Assembly: GCF_002234675.1 (NCBI RefSeq)
Contig: NC_019867.2
Coordinates: 21,174,184 to 21,238,183, forward strand
Length of the DNA stretch: 64,000 nucleotides
Reading direction: 5' to 3'
DNA from: Oryzias latipes
Lineage: Eukaryota > Chordata > Actinopteri > Beloniformes > Adrianichthyidae
Part shown: piece after piece, positions 1 through 11,324 of the stretch
How positions within the stretch are numbered: position 1 is the first letter of the stretch
How the letters are laid out: each line of letters opens with the position of its first letter
The notes under the pieces: generated by a model
The model's database searches: none
Seen by the model: the letters and a program-made list of their open reading frames with translations, nothing else
What the model was told of the DNA's origin: nothing
Position numbers and translations under genes: made by a program

Positions 1-1226
1 TGAGTTAAATAGGTGGGTGTTTCTAATGGTTTTTGAGCAGAAGTGGGGGAAGCTTTGTAAGTGGTACAGTCCAGACCACAGCCCTGCTGAGATTTTACTG
101 TAGGACAAAGCCCCTACAGTTTGGAAAAAGAAAAAGGCAAAAAATGAAAAAATAAAAGAGATGTGTTTGCTTCATGTTATTTGCTTTCAAAACCACTTCC
201 GTAAAAAGTTTTTTTTTTGTACTTTTGGAGTATTTTTCTGTCTCTGTTTTCTTTTGTTTTTCCACTGGAGTGGGGGGTTTGCCTGTTTTTTTTTTATTTT
301 TTGCTATCGACAATCTTAGTTTGCAGATTGGTGCCCAAATTAGGCGGAGCAACTGATTGAATGAGGACCTTCAGCTCAAAGTTTAAATACAGCATCATCA
401 TCTGTCGCCATTTCTCCACGATACGGGCACCACCATTTGGAGCCAGTCGATGCTGATAGGTCCGAGTTGGTCTGAGTCACGTTTCTAGGGCAACTGCTGT
501 CAGCGATCATAGGTAAGCTCGTTTGAAGTCCATACCCCTTCCATCTGATTCGCTAGTTTATGGCTTGAATAATGCATGATAAAGAAAAAGTATTAAAAAA
601 AATTTGGATTAGCTAGTAGATGTTGTGAAGAAAGTATCAGAGCAAGAATGGTTATTTTGAAAAATATCATGAGAAATAGCTGTTCATTGCTCATTAGAAG
701 TAGATGTGATTTTGGCTTCTTGGAGGCAGCCGGTACTATTTGGAACAGGGAGAGGGGCAGTATGTCCAGTGATATATACTGGACTATGATCACCACCATT
801 GAAAAGGAATGATTCTCTGAGTCTGGGAAGTCAATAAACAGACAAACAGAGGTGTCACTCATGGTTAAATAATAACAAATGGTCAGTTTTCCATTCTTTG
901 AAGAGCTAGTTAACTGCAAATTTTCCAACAAAAACTCTTTATTTGTCTTTTCAGAGCCACAAAAATGTCAGAAGGGGGAACACATGCATAAAGCAAAATA
1001 TGTCTAGCCTTCTTGAAAGTGTTAGTGCTTAGAAGATCAATCCATTGTTTAAGAGACAGACTGATATCTGGACGTCTGTAATCTAAAATGTTCTTTCTAT
1101 TTACATCATTTACCGTATCAAGCTAAGATTTGGCTCATTGGCAGTTTAAAACCAAATTTTACTTAATGTTTATTTGTTATCTAGCATGATGATTTGCATT
1201 GTGTTCTGTAAAGTTAAGGGCTGCAC
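1..1226. other. Gene-free AT-rich stretch
   Basis: No exon, RNA gene or recognisable transposon was found here. Several T-rich runs occur around 205-305. Open frames on both strands are short and show no protein similarity that I recognise. Confidence 0.5.
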
Positions 1227-1425
1227 AATCCTGGTCCTTGCCCCCTACCCTACCTCTACCATCCTGCCAGTTTCACAGCTCTCTCTGCACTGCTTTCTGC
1301 AGATTAGCTGACTCAGATTTGTTTTCATTTTGATTGACTCAACACACCTGATCCAGGTTATCAGCAGCAAGAAGTACAAGGAGAGCTGGAAAACAGGCAG
1401 GGGGCAGATTTTGAGGACCAGGATT
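1227..1425. mobile_element. Short MITE with AATCCTGGTCC terminal repeats
   Basis: The left end reads AATCCTGGTCCTTG and the right end reads AGGACCAGGATT, its reverse complement. The flanks GGCTGCAC (left) and GGCAGCAC (right, one base further out) look like an 8-bp target duplication with one mismatch, which would fit a hAT-type MITE. The element is about 0.2 kb and has no coding capacity. Confidence 0.5.
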
Positions 1426-2091
1426 AGGCAGCACTGATGTAAAAACAGTTAAGGACCCTCCAGAGCTGGTTGCATCAACGGCTTTTGTCTTCTAGTCATT
1501 CCTCAAATCCCACATTTGCTTTATAGGAAGACTTCTCTCTGTGTAATACATCAGAGAAACGATCACTTGTCTAGAAAAGAGTGCTCCTGATGACTGTCTC
1601 ATATAGGACCCAAGGTTCAGAACCTTGACAGAACTGGGTTTTTTTGTCTGCATGGAGGATGTTTGGGTACCTGACAATACAACAAAGATTCAATATTTAA
1701 ATCAGTTTATGTTTTATGTTTTTGCAATTGATATGCCAGCTTCTTTTTGTTGTATGTTAAGATTCATTAATTGATTGGTATATTTTAAAAATAACTTAAG
1801 GCAACACAGTTTACTGAAACCATAACCTTTTGTATCTGATCAAGGTCAATGCCATTACGGTTAGCACCTGTCCTAATTTAATTTTCTTTATTGCTTTAAT
1901 AAACAAATTGAATTCCAAAAGTGTATTGAGCAGACAGAGAGCTTTTCTGTAAAGTCAAGGCAAAACTTTGTTGTTATCTGTTGCTTCCAAGACTGTTTGC
2001 TCCTTTCTTCAACACTCACACAGCTGCTAATGTTAGCCTGTGGTGACTCATGTCTTGACAAAAGCATTTTTCTAGTTTACTGAAGCTTTTC

Positions 2092-2125
<34 letters not shown>

Positions 2126-3300
2126 ATACATTTGATTGGACGTCATTAACTCTATGCTGACTCCACCTTCAACAGAAACAGCAGAGATGAAAAAACCTAA
2201 CCTTCTAGAACACAGTCTTTAGAGAGGAAATATACACTCGATCAAAAGTTGGCTCAATACTGCCATCTTCTGGTGAAATCACTGAACTTCTTTCATGTGT
2301 TTCAGGTGAGGCCTTCCATCCATACTGTATGCTTACATTTCCATATTGATAAGTGTTATTTTATTCTTTGCTATTCAGTGGATCTTTTTGACAGCTGATT
2401 ATTAGCACTAAGTGACATAACACTGGAAAAAAAAAAGTGTGGAGCAACAACATAGAAATGTCTGTAAATATGTAAGGAAAAGCTTTTATTTACTGTGGTT
2501 GTGGAATGAGGAACAATGTGACATTGAACTAATTACCTTTTAATAAAAACATGGAAAATGTAAGATATTGTCAAATCTGTAGAATAAAAATTGAATGTAA
2601 AACAATAAATAAATATTAAGTAGGTGTAATAAAACTTATCCTGAAAACTTTCTTTATTTGATTTCACATTGCTCACATTGCTCCACTTGTTCCACATTTT
2701 TGAAGAGATGACATTTATTGTACAGTTATTCGAAATAAATGAATTCTAAAACTAAACTATTATTTCACCCTGCCTTTTAGATGCTTTGTTTCATAAATGT
2801 TTTTGTTTTGAAGCAACAGTTGTTTCATAAAGACAAGGGCACATATGGAACTTTTTCCTGAGGTTTTTTAGTTTTTTTGAGGTTTGTGATGCTGTCTTAG
2901 TTTTAAACATCTGTTAAACTTCAGTCCAATAATTATTTCAATGTTCCATCTCTAAAACAAAAAATATTTTAGTTTGAAGACGTTTGAAGTTTGAAGTTAT
3001 TAAAATAAGTGAATACAGTTAAACGTTATCTAGCTTTGACACTAAATGATGAGTTAAAACATTATTTTATAAAAAATGCCCAATCCAGTAGCAAAAAGTA
3101 AATTAAATAAAGTAAAGGTAAAATGTGTTTTTTTTAAATTGGATTATAAAAAGAAGATGCAAAGACTCCACTGCCGATTTACTTCATTTTATCATGGAAA
3201 ACTGCTAAAAGTTATAGGTTTGAAGAAAACAATGTGGCTAACATTTCTTAGATCTATGAGAAAAGGAGAAGCTAAATAACTTAATTTTGAAAACACTTTT
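1426..3300. other. No gene seen; poly(A) run
   Basis: The stretch is AT-rich and contains a 28-base A run at 2095-2122. No exon or element boundary could be placed. Confidence 0.45.
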
Positions 3301-3571
3301 AAAAGCATATGTTATCTATTTGTAGAACATCTTCGTTTATAAGAAGTAATATGGATATGCTGATGAATGCTTTCATAGTCAGTAGAATTGATTATTGTAA
3401 CGCCATGCTAGCTGGTCTTCCAAAAACTAGCATTAAGAACTTTCAGCTTCTCCAGAACTCTGCTGTACGTGTTCTTACCAAGACCAGGAGGCGGGCTCAC
3501 ATCACCCATATGCTTTAGGTTTGATTTGAAGATACTTTTAATAGTTTTTAATGTCTTACCAGTATTGTATG
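3300..3571 (+). mobile_element. CR1/L2-type LINE reverse transcriptase remnant, left part
   Basis: The + strand frame at 3309-3518 contains the motifs IDYCNAMLAGLP and LLQNSAVRVLTKTRRRAHIT. These are typical of the C-terminal end of ORF2 in CR1/L2-group fish LINEs. The reading then breaks where the long-inverted-repeat element begins, and resumes at 5676. It is a dead fragment. Confidence 0.7.
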
Positions 3572-5673
3572 GAGTCCTATACTGTTCATAATTGAATAAA
3601 TAAATATTTCATTAAATAAATAAATATGGCCTCATGCAAATACACAATCAACCAATAAATCTCTCATAAATATATAAAAAGATCGTGAAATTGTGAAAAA
3701 CCTGCACACTGATTTTAAATTAGCCATTATATTATTCAATATATTTCATTTTGCTTTAAAAACCTGTTCATTATTTTAAAACAGCATTTTAAAATATTAA
3801 TTTTAATCATGTGGAATATTATTATAATTCTACGTCTTTTTTCAGAACCTTGGATTTCAAAATCAATATTTTCCAAAGTAGCTTTGTTTTTATTTCATGT
3901 TGCTGTTTTTCACAATGGCGTATTTATTTCATGAAGAGCTTTTTCAGGAGACTGTGTCTGTCTGTCAATCAAACTAGACAAGGCGGAGACACTTTTGTGA
4001 TTGGCTATTCCTTTACTCAGACATGAGCAGCAGCACCCTGACTACATCAATCGAAGATGTTTCAGCTAACGTGACAGCGCAATGCACACCCCTCAACACT
4101 AAGGGGAGTATGCACCTCAACACATCCACAGTGTTACACGAAATTGGGCAGTTTTTGTTCTAGATTTGCGGATAAAAGTGGCTTTGGGCGAGTGTGCATA
4201 ATTCGGGTGATTTTGTGGTCGGTTCGGCAATTTTCATCTTCTCATTGACATCTAGTAGTGGCCTAAGTTAGGCTGGGTGGTTGTGGGAGTTCCACAAAAC
4301 GTCTATGAACTGGAGTTCCATGAACACAACATGCCGCGTGTGGGAGGGGCTACCAGTTAATGTTTTTAGCCTGATGGCCACATGGAGTGGTTGCCTGTGC
4401 TTATCTCAGTAACAATGCATGGATGCACAATGTACACGGAGTGTTAAAAGATCAGGTTTATTTATTTTGAATAGTTTCACATGATAACAATGTTTCCATG
4501 TTTGAGTTCATGAGATCATCCCAGAGAGTCTCTGCTTCAGGTCCTGCAGTCAAACTACGTCTTAAATTACGTGTAAATCAGAGCGCCCAGGCAGCGCGAG
4601 AGTGAGTGTGTGAGCGCAAGTTAAGGGTCTGTTGCCCTGACCCCCGGAAAAGTAATAGTAAAAAAGGTCTCCTAAAAGTACAGAGCCTGATTCTTGGAGT
4701 AAACCCTGGCTGGAGAATTGCTCAATCAATCCCGGATCTCCGCTGCGTTTTCCGACCACGGTCAGAAACGTCATCGCAGGAAAGGTTCAACATTTTGAAG
4801 GGAGGGAAAAATAAAATCAGAGGGCCTGATTATAATCATTGTCTCAATGAAAATAGAAAAATATCATAAGGTTCAGGAGGCCTGAGCAGGCTTGTTCCGC
4901 TTTGCGCAGCTGCCTGGTCTGACTGTCGCTCACCTCCTGCGAGCCGACACAGTGTAAAGCACGATGTGAGCTATGAGTGAATGGCGTAAGAATGAGGAAT
5001 GTTTCAACGGGGGACTTATAGACGTGGACGACCGGAGCTCCTCTGTGGTTTGGTCCACACAAACCCTCAAACTACAAAAACAGAGTCGTCCATGTTTGCA
5101 TCTTCTACAGCAGACAGATTGTTTGACTCTATTTGATCTCTAATGTCAGCAAAGCCGAGCGGATATCGCTAAAATATATGACATCTCTCTGACTGGCACA
5201 CCGCTGAGCGGGTATCGAGGAATATGAGTCGATTTCCATGGATGAGCCAATGAGCGTTTAGATCCCGCCCACTTTCACTGATTGACAGATAGACTCATTC
5301 TCCTGAAAAAGCTCTTCATGAAATAAATACGCCATTGTGAAATACAGCAACATAAAATAAAAACAAAGCTACTCTGGAAAATGTTGATTTTGAAATAAGA
5401 GCTTCTGAAAAAAGACAGAATTATAATAATATTCCACATGATTAAAAATGAATGTTTTAAAATAATGAACAGGTTTTTAAAGCAAAATGAAATATATTGA
5501 ATAATATAATGGCTAATTTAAAATCAATGTGCAGGTTTTTCACAATTTCATGATCTTTTTATATATTTATGAGAGATTTATTGGTTGATTTTGTATTTGC
5601 ATGAGGCCATATTTATTTATTTAATTAAATATTTATTTATTTAATTATGAACAGTATAGGACTCCATAGTCTT
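3572..5673. mobile_element. 2.1 kb DNA element with ~440 bp terminal inverted repeats
   Basis: The sequence at about 3572-4015 reappears as its reverse complement at about 5232-5673. Both arms start with TGGAGTCCTATACTG followed by AATAAATA-rich sequence, and the arms can be followed base by base with small differences. The ends are flanked by TA on each side, consistent with a TA target duplication. The centre (4016-5231) has no transposase that I recognise, so the element is probably non-autonomous. It sits inside a LINE remnant whose two halves lie at 3300-3571 and 5676-5909. A related left end occurs at 59254. Confidence 0.7.
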
Positions 5674-5675
5674 GC

Positions 5676-5909
5676 GCCCTCTGATCTGTCAGATCTTTTA
5701 GTTGAGTATGAATCCAGCTGTAAAAACCAAAACCTACAGAGAAGCATTTTTCAGTACTATGGCCCTCATTTATGGAACAGTCTGCCAGAGGACCTGAGAC
5801 CCGCAGAGAGCATTGATGCTTTTAAGAAAAGGCTCAAAACCCATCTCTTTAACCTGGCTTTTAGCCCATTCTTACGGAGCCCGTGTCCTGACATTAAGAT
5901 ATAAAAATA
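5676..5909 (+). mobile_element. CR1/L2-type LINE remnant, right part
   Basis: The frame at 5647-5904 contains LHSLAPSDLSDLL, YYGPHLWNSLPEDLR and FKKRLKTHLFNLAF, the usual end of ORF2 in CR1/L2-group LINEs. It continues the remnant at 3300-3571 after the intervening 2.1 kb element. Confidence 0.7.
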
Positions 5910-6111
5910 TATCTTGTTCCCACAGATTAATATCTTGTTCCCACAGGTTATTATGTCGTTCGCACGAAATACTATTCCGTTCCCACAAGATACTATTGCG
6001 TTCCCTCAAAATACTATTCCGTTCCCTCGAAATGATTAACTCGTGCGAACGCAATAATTATGTCGTTCGAACGCAATAATTAATCCGTTCGAACGCAATA
6101 ATTATTCACGT
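5910..6111. repeat. Minisatellite of 21-22 bp units that inverts midway
   Basis: Six units of exactly 21 bp (5910-6035) share the pattern TATTCCGTTCCCACAAGATAC with substitutions. They are followed by about three 22-23 bp units with the core CGTTCGAACGCAATAATTA. The second set resembles the reverse complement of the first (for example CGTGCGAACG), so the array changes direction near 6036. It lies directly at the 3' end of the LINE remnant. In one frame it reads as 7-residue repeats, which is a consequence of the period and not evidence of a gene. Confidence 0.75.
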
Positions 6112-6914
6112 CATAAGTCATTCACGCGGATATGCTCTCTGTACGCCGGCAAAACTAAGCCGCTTTCAGCGGTAACTTCCGTGTCTCTGTGACCCATATT
6201 CGTTCAAAAAAGGAACATGAAAAACAAAAATGATCACTTTATTACCGTCTCAATGAATATAAAAAAATATCAAAAGATTTATGATAACTACGCTGCTTTG
6301 TCATACGATAGCTCCTGCCAGGCTACTACTAGCGCCGCCGCAGAGCTCTTTGATGTATGCCGGCATTTGGGCAACTGGCTGGTCGGTAGACAGACAGCTG
6401 ATATTGTAGTTTAGGGTCGAATAGGAATAATAATATTCAGGACTTGTCTTTTATTAACTTTAGCAGTCAGTTGCTTTACATTCGAAGGCTATCAGGCTAC
6501 ATGCTAACTGACTAGCCGATCATATCCTGTTATTAATTTACGTCATAGATTTACAGCAGATACCTTCACATTTCTGTCTGTGTGTGTCTCATTACATTGC
6601 ATTGAAGACACGGAGGATGTTTAGAGAACAGATTTATTTATTTCAAAAAGCACAAAACATCCATCGTATTCACGTTCATTCACATGATGATGATCTGTGG
6701 TACGCCCTCAGTCATCTTGCTGCAAAAGCCGCTTCCTGCCGCTACTTCCGTGTCTCTGTGAGCATTCAATAGGGGTAAAAATAAAAGCAAGAATGGTCGA
6801 TCTGTTATTGTCTCAATGAAAATCTGAAAAATATCATATTAAGCTGGCTGCTTCGCCTAAAGCACTTACCTTTAGCTCGTAGCATAACAACAATAGCAGT
6901 ACGTCACGTTTCCC
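6112..6914. repeat. Repeat-derived stretch with a ~110 bp direct repeat
   Basis: About 6152-6274 and 6724-6830 are diverged direct copies, sharing AAGCCGCTT, CTTCCGTGTCTCTGTGA and TCTCAATGAA with AAAAATATCA. A shorter piece of the same sequence (GTCTCAATGAAAAT) lies at about 4842 inside the 2.1 kb element. No coding sequence was recognised. Confidence 0.5.
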
Positions 6915-7042
6915 AGAATGCTTTGCTGCCAATCATTGGCCAATCATTGGTCTTGTTGTTCATTGGCCAATCACTGTGTCCCTGTGACCAAGGTCTAACA
7001 ACAAGACCAATGATTGGCTAATGATTGGCAGCAAAGCATTCT
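6915..7042. repeat. 46-bp near-perfect inverted repeat
   Basis: The arm at 6915-6960 begins AGAATGCTTTGCTGCC. Its reverse complement is at 6997-7042 with a single mismatch, separated by a 36-bp spacer. Each arm also contains two near copies of CCAATCATTGG, so smaller alternative hairpins are possible. Confidence 0.85.
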
Positions 7043-8002
7043 CATTTACACTTCTATTTTCCAGAGCTTCCTCAGTTGGATCTTCTCCCTATGGGTCAGC
7101 TGCTGCTCAGCCACTGCAGGTCTGGCCCCTGCCCCCCCCCCTGTGGGTGCTGCATCTCGCTGTCTATGCAGCTAGTATCTACAGAAAGGGAAGTTCCATA
7201 TATTAACAGTTACACCAACAAACTCTTTCTGTGCTGAGCCCCTTTCTCAAATGGTATCTCCATTATTTAAGGGGGTATGGTGTGTGAATGGGGTTAGGGG
7301 GTTCTGTGTGGGTCAGTGGCTTTATGTCTATATTGTTGTGGTATTATAGTTGTGTTATGGTGTAAAGCATTTTATGTTATGTTATATATAAAAATTGCCA
7401 TATAAATAAAGATTGATAGGATTTAATTTGATTTTGGGGGGAGGGGGCAAGAGATGATTGATGGAAACATGCTGATCAGGTGAGGTTTGTCAGCAGTCAG
7501 AGCTTTGTCTGCCCCTCTGGTCACCGGCGGGAGCCGTCTCCAGACTACTTAACGTACTACATCTCCCAGCAACCCCAGCGCCAACCAGTTTCTGGATGCA
7601 GCCCACCTGACTCTTATTTGCCATGACACTTCAGCACTGCACAGAGCCTCGCTCAGCGGGAAGTTTTGTTTGTGCCACTGTGCCTGCGCTACCTAGCATT
7701 ATATCCAGACCCGATCTTCTGATTTTCTGACCGTTTCATCTCTGCGTTTGTCTGTCGCCTGCCCTGAATCTTGCCTGGATCATGATTACTATCATCATTA
7801 CGATCATGATTACTGGATCATGATTATTACAGAGAGTGTCCTCTCCAATGATCCCATGCTTGTTATTGACCCCTGTCGGCCTGACCCTGATTTAGATATG
7901 CGAATTGTACATGTGTATAGTGACTATAAAGGCATTCTACTCTATTCTATATGTAGATTTTTAGCTGTGCTAATAAATCTTCTGCAATTGGAACAGATAA
8001 AA
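7043..8002. other. No gene recognised
   Basis: The region contains repeat-like sequence, including a short GATCATGATTACT repetition near 7781-7825 and a (ATAAA)-type end near 7385-7410 that resembles a retroposon tail. The open frame at 7748-8089 has no recognisable domain. Confidence 0.4.
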
Positions 8003-8141
8003 GTGAATCAGCGTATTCTGTCGCAGAGAAAATTGGCTTTGCATTGGTATGTAACACTTTATATGTGTGTCGGGGAAAAGGCGTTTTGAAGTGTTCCTTA
8101 CTGCCACAAAGCCGCTTTTCTCTGCCAATCAGCTGATTCAC
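8003..8141. repeat. Imperfect fold-back repeat, ~50-base arms
   Basis: The left arm starts GTGAATCAGC and passes through GCAGAGAAAA and GGCTTTG. The right arm is its imperfect reverse complement, ending GCTGATTCAC. The loop lies around 8060-8085. This fits a small MITE or other palindromic repeat. Confidence 0.6.
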
Positions 8142-8524
8142 GTTGATTACATAAGCAGCTATGGTCAGAGGAAAGCAGGTTATGACAGAGACATCTCCGG
8201 TGTAAAAGTTTTAAGGCTTCACTTAAAGCTGAAAGAACCTGGCACTCTTCGGGTAGTCACTTAAATTTGTGTTTTTGGACCAAAAAAAAAAAAGTATTTT
8301 CTGACCGAAATGAGGCAAGGGGGGGTAAGAAGTGAACTTCCAGTTGCGGACTTCCTATTCCTACATATGATGGGTGCCATGTTGTCTGCAGCCATGGCTT
8401 CTTGAAATCGGGAGAGTTTTTGCTCAAATTGGGGTTTGTTTTGCCCAATTTGGCAACACTGCAGACAGACTGGCGCTGGAATGAACTACGTAAGTAAATT
8501 CAAGCTTGTTACTGTACGTATTAA

Positions 8525-8703
8525 CCCTTACATTGACGTGTTCTCCCTACCATGACAAAGGTGGATAAAGGTGGAAAGATTTCATGTAATCCATGGACAC
8601 CAGTGAAGATCACAAATCATTGAAGAAAAAAGGTTCAGAGCACTATCTAGTGGGTCTAGATGACCCAACTCCCAATGTTAAAGTGCCTAGGATAGCACAA
8701 GGG
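8525..8703 (-). mobile_element. piggyBac-like MITE, copy 1 (CCCTTGTGCTATCC family)
   Basis: The element runs from CCC to GGG and is flanked on both sides by TTAA (8521-8524 and 8704-8707), the hallmark of piggyBac-type insertion. It is the reverse complement of the copies at 10589-10794 and 36874-37078. The end that should carry the second GATAGCACAAGGG repeat is shortened in this copy. Confidence 0.7.
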
Positions 8704-8707
8704 TTAA

Positions 8708-9070
8708 AGAAAACTGCAATGAAAGTATCAAAAGTATCTATGTCATCACGCTGATATTGTTACTTCGCCTTGGCATCGACACCATCGATGCTCAGATCGA
8801 TCCCCCCACCCCTAAAGTCTGTTTGAAGTGCCGGGACTGAATAATAGCAGTATTTCTGGAGAAGTGGCGCTATTCTAAAGAGCTATTTTTAGAGGTGCCG
8901 GTACTGAGTACCGGTGAGTACCTTCCCACTTAAAGCTCTGCGTAAAAAAAGTTGGATGTCATTGGCATATCACGATGAAAATGTATGTTGTTTATATGGA
9001 AAATATTAACAAGGGGAAGGAGATAAAGAGCAAAGACTTTAGGACAGAGTCCTGAGGTACACCAGATGGA
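8708..9070. other. No gene recognised
   Basis: The stretch is mixed sequence with a few repeat-like motifs such as GGTACTGAGTACCGG near 8899. Nothing firm was identified. Confidence 0.4.
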
Positions 9071-9640
9071 ATGCTTTGTTCACACTGAACACAATTCGTG
9101 CAGCGGTGGCGGCCAGTTTCAATGTTAAGTCAATGCTTGGACCTCCTGAACTTTATATTATTTTTCTTATTTTCATCAAGGCAATACTAAAAAAAAAAGG
9201 TCCCTTGATTTTATTCTTGTTTTTTAGCCTCCCTCTCAGGTTAGTGCTGGACAGCAAGCCTTCCAACTCAGTCAGAGAGAGATGGAAGCAGCCGTCTTTT
9301 AGACCCAGCACTGGGAGAGAAGCTCACTGAGCGGGGAGAATCTGAACAATCCCGAACAGGGTGACGTGTGTACTGATGTTTCTGTAGAGCTCTTCAAAAT
9401 GAATAAACCGGATGTCTCAACATCATCCGTGTCTTTCATGCATTGTAAATGAGATAAACACAGATACCGCTGTACGTAGCTATCAGGCTAAAAACATTTG
9501 CTGGTAGCTCCTCCTACACGGCGAGCTTAAAGGAACACATTTTGGGTCACGCAGCAAGCAGACAATTCACCACAAGGCAAAGAGATGCAGCCGACGCGAA
9601 TCGGCCACGTGAATCGCTTTCAGTGTGAACAGCATAACAG
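9071..9640. mobile_element. MITE with GTTCACACTGAA terminal inverted repeats
   Basis: The left end near 9079 reads GTTCACACTGAA followed by a GATTC/AATTC box. The right end near 9620-9632 carries the reverse complement TTCAGTGTGAAC. The inner parts of the ends also match imperfectly (ATTCGTG versus CACGTGAAT). No coding frame was recognised. A partial copy of a similar left end lies near 34768. Confidence 0.55.
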
Positions 9641-10395
9641 GGGAAAACTGGGATCTAAAGGAGTGGAGATGAACTGAATTGGATGCAAGAGAATTTGAGC
9701 AGGACTGCATGGGAGATTCTTTCAAAAGTGGCACTCAGATTGAGGAGGATGAGAATGATGAATAAATAGGAGTCGGCTGCTACGAAGAGGTCATTCATCT
9801 AAATGGACCAGCTTCAATACTATTGTGGGGACAAAAAACAGACTAGAAAAGTACACAGAAACAATGACAAGTTAAATGAGAATGGAGTTTAGAAGCAACT
9901 ACAAAGACTTACAACTTGCAGCCAGAATGTCAGGAGAAAAAAGGTAGGATGTCGGATCCGAATATATTTAGAGGTGACCATGATAAATAGAAGATTTTCA
10001 TCTCAAATGTTTTACCAGTGACAATAATTAAAATACTTTTATCCAGCTGGAGACACCCTGTCAGAAAAATAAATCTAGCTCATAAATCTTTACTTAGCAT
10101 TTAAGAAATTTCCAATGCAGTTTGGGTAAATTGAAAATGAGAAAGGTAACAGTTTCAGAAAAAAGGATTCAAGTCAAAGCATAATGCAGCCTGTACGAGC
10201 TAAACCCATCCAACAGTGTGACACAGTAGACTGATGAAAAATTGATGCATTAGACATTTACGTAAGACTGGAGGAAATAAACGTGTCTGGACCTAAGACT
10301 ATTTCCCTTTAGGATTATGTGAATATGTGATGCAGGGAAAATAGCTCTTTCTAAAAAATAAAAAAAAAACAAAGAATTCACTGCATAAGAACTTT
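9641..10395. other. No gene recognised
   Basis: The stretch is AT-rich sequence without a recognisable exon, RNA gene or element end. Confidence 0.4.
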
Positions 10396-10588
10396 ACAGT
10401 AATGGCACAAGGGCTGCACAATGGCAGTAGTTAGCGCCATTGCCTCACAGCAAAAAGGCCCCCTGGTTCGAGTCCCGGCTAGGGGACCTGAACCAGAACA
10501 TCAATGGGAGACCTTTCTGTGTTGAGTTTGCATACCCGTGCATACGTGGGTTTTGTTCCTCCCACCGTCCAAAAAATGCTTAGGGTAA
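10396..10588 (+). mobile_element. tRNA-derived SINE-like repeat
   Basis: A box-A-like segment (GGCAGTAGTTAGCGCC) is followed about 40 bases later by a box-B-like GGTTCGAGTCCCGG, the internal RNA polymerase III promoter arrangement of a tRNA-derived SINE. It continues with a segment familiar from teleost repeats (CTTTCTGTGTTGAGTTTGCA). The piggyBac-like MITE copy 2 begins at its right side. Confidence 0.6.
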
Positions 10589-10794
10589 CCCTTGTGCTAT
10601 CCTAGGCACTTTAACATTGGGAGTTGGGTCATCTAGACCCACTATACAGTGCTCTGAACCTATTTTCTTCAATGATTTGTGATCTTCACTGGTGTCCATG
10701 GATTAAATGAAATCTTTCCACTTTTATCTACCTTTGTCATGGTAGGGAGAACGCGTCAAAGTAAGGGTGGGGTCATCTAAGATAGCACAAGGGG
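10589..10794 (+). mobile_element. piggyBac-like MITE, copy 2
   Basis: It starts CCCTTGTGCTATCCTAGG and ends GATAGCACAAGGGG, giving terminal inverted repeats that begin with CCC. It is closely similar along its length to the copy at 36874-37078, and as reverse complement to the copy at 8525-8703. The flanking TTAA is degraded (TAA on the left, TTTTAA on the right). Confidence 0.7.
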
Positions 10795-11324
10795 TTTTAA
10801 GCATTTGAACTAAATAGCTCAACAGCTCAATGTGAGCCCTAAACAGGAGTTAGGAGTTCTCATAGAATGTTAAAGTGGCTTGGGGGAACCTTTCATTTGG
10901 TTGCTGATGTCAGAAAACAGCAGGTTACCAAAAAATGATACCAACAGTATTTTTGATGTTTAAGATACCTATGATATACTTTTGAAAAACAGACTTCTTG
11001 TAACGCCACATTGATATTCAAAGGGAGGATTCTTGTGGCTAATGGGATTGTTCTTAAATAAGAGGTACACTTATTCAAATGGGGAATTAAGTGTCAGAAA
11101 AGCATTTTATGGCACACTAAGTCACAAAGGCCCATTACTATTTTAACCTTTAATTAATAAATAATGGAAAACGATGACTGAAAGAAGATTCATTCAAAAA
11201 ATCACTTTTTTTCTTTTTTTCACAATTAATTTTATTTGAGGAGAAGGGGGGGGGGGGGGGGGATGACTGCAAAAATAACATATAAATTTATCATGAAGGA
11301 CCCAGACAAACAGATCTATCTGTC
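10795..11324. other. No gene; 17-base G run
   Basis: No exon was recognised. A G homopolymer lies at 11246-11262. The 8-bp duplication TATCTGTC at 11317-11324 belongs to the hAT element that follows. Confidence 0.45.

Noticed and set aside
5813..6079. Peptide with 7-residue repeats
   Set aside because: Direct consequence of the 21-bp minisatellite period; no start or stop structure suggests a gene.
5910..6111. CRISPR-like array
   Set aside because: Units are contiguous with no unique spacers, and the context is a vertebrate genome.
7748..8089. 113-codon open frame starting MSVACPESC
   Set aside because: No recognisable domain, runs into the fold-back repeat at 8003, and has no splice context.
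10404..10470. Possible tRNA gene (box A and box B)
   Set aside because: The acceptor and anticodon stems cannot be drawn and the sequence continues into a SINE-like body, so it is called a tRNA-derived repeat.
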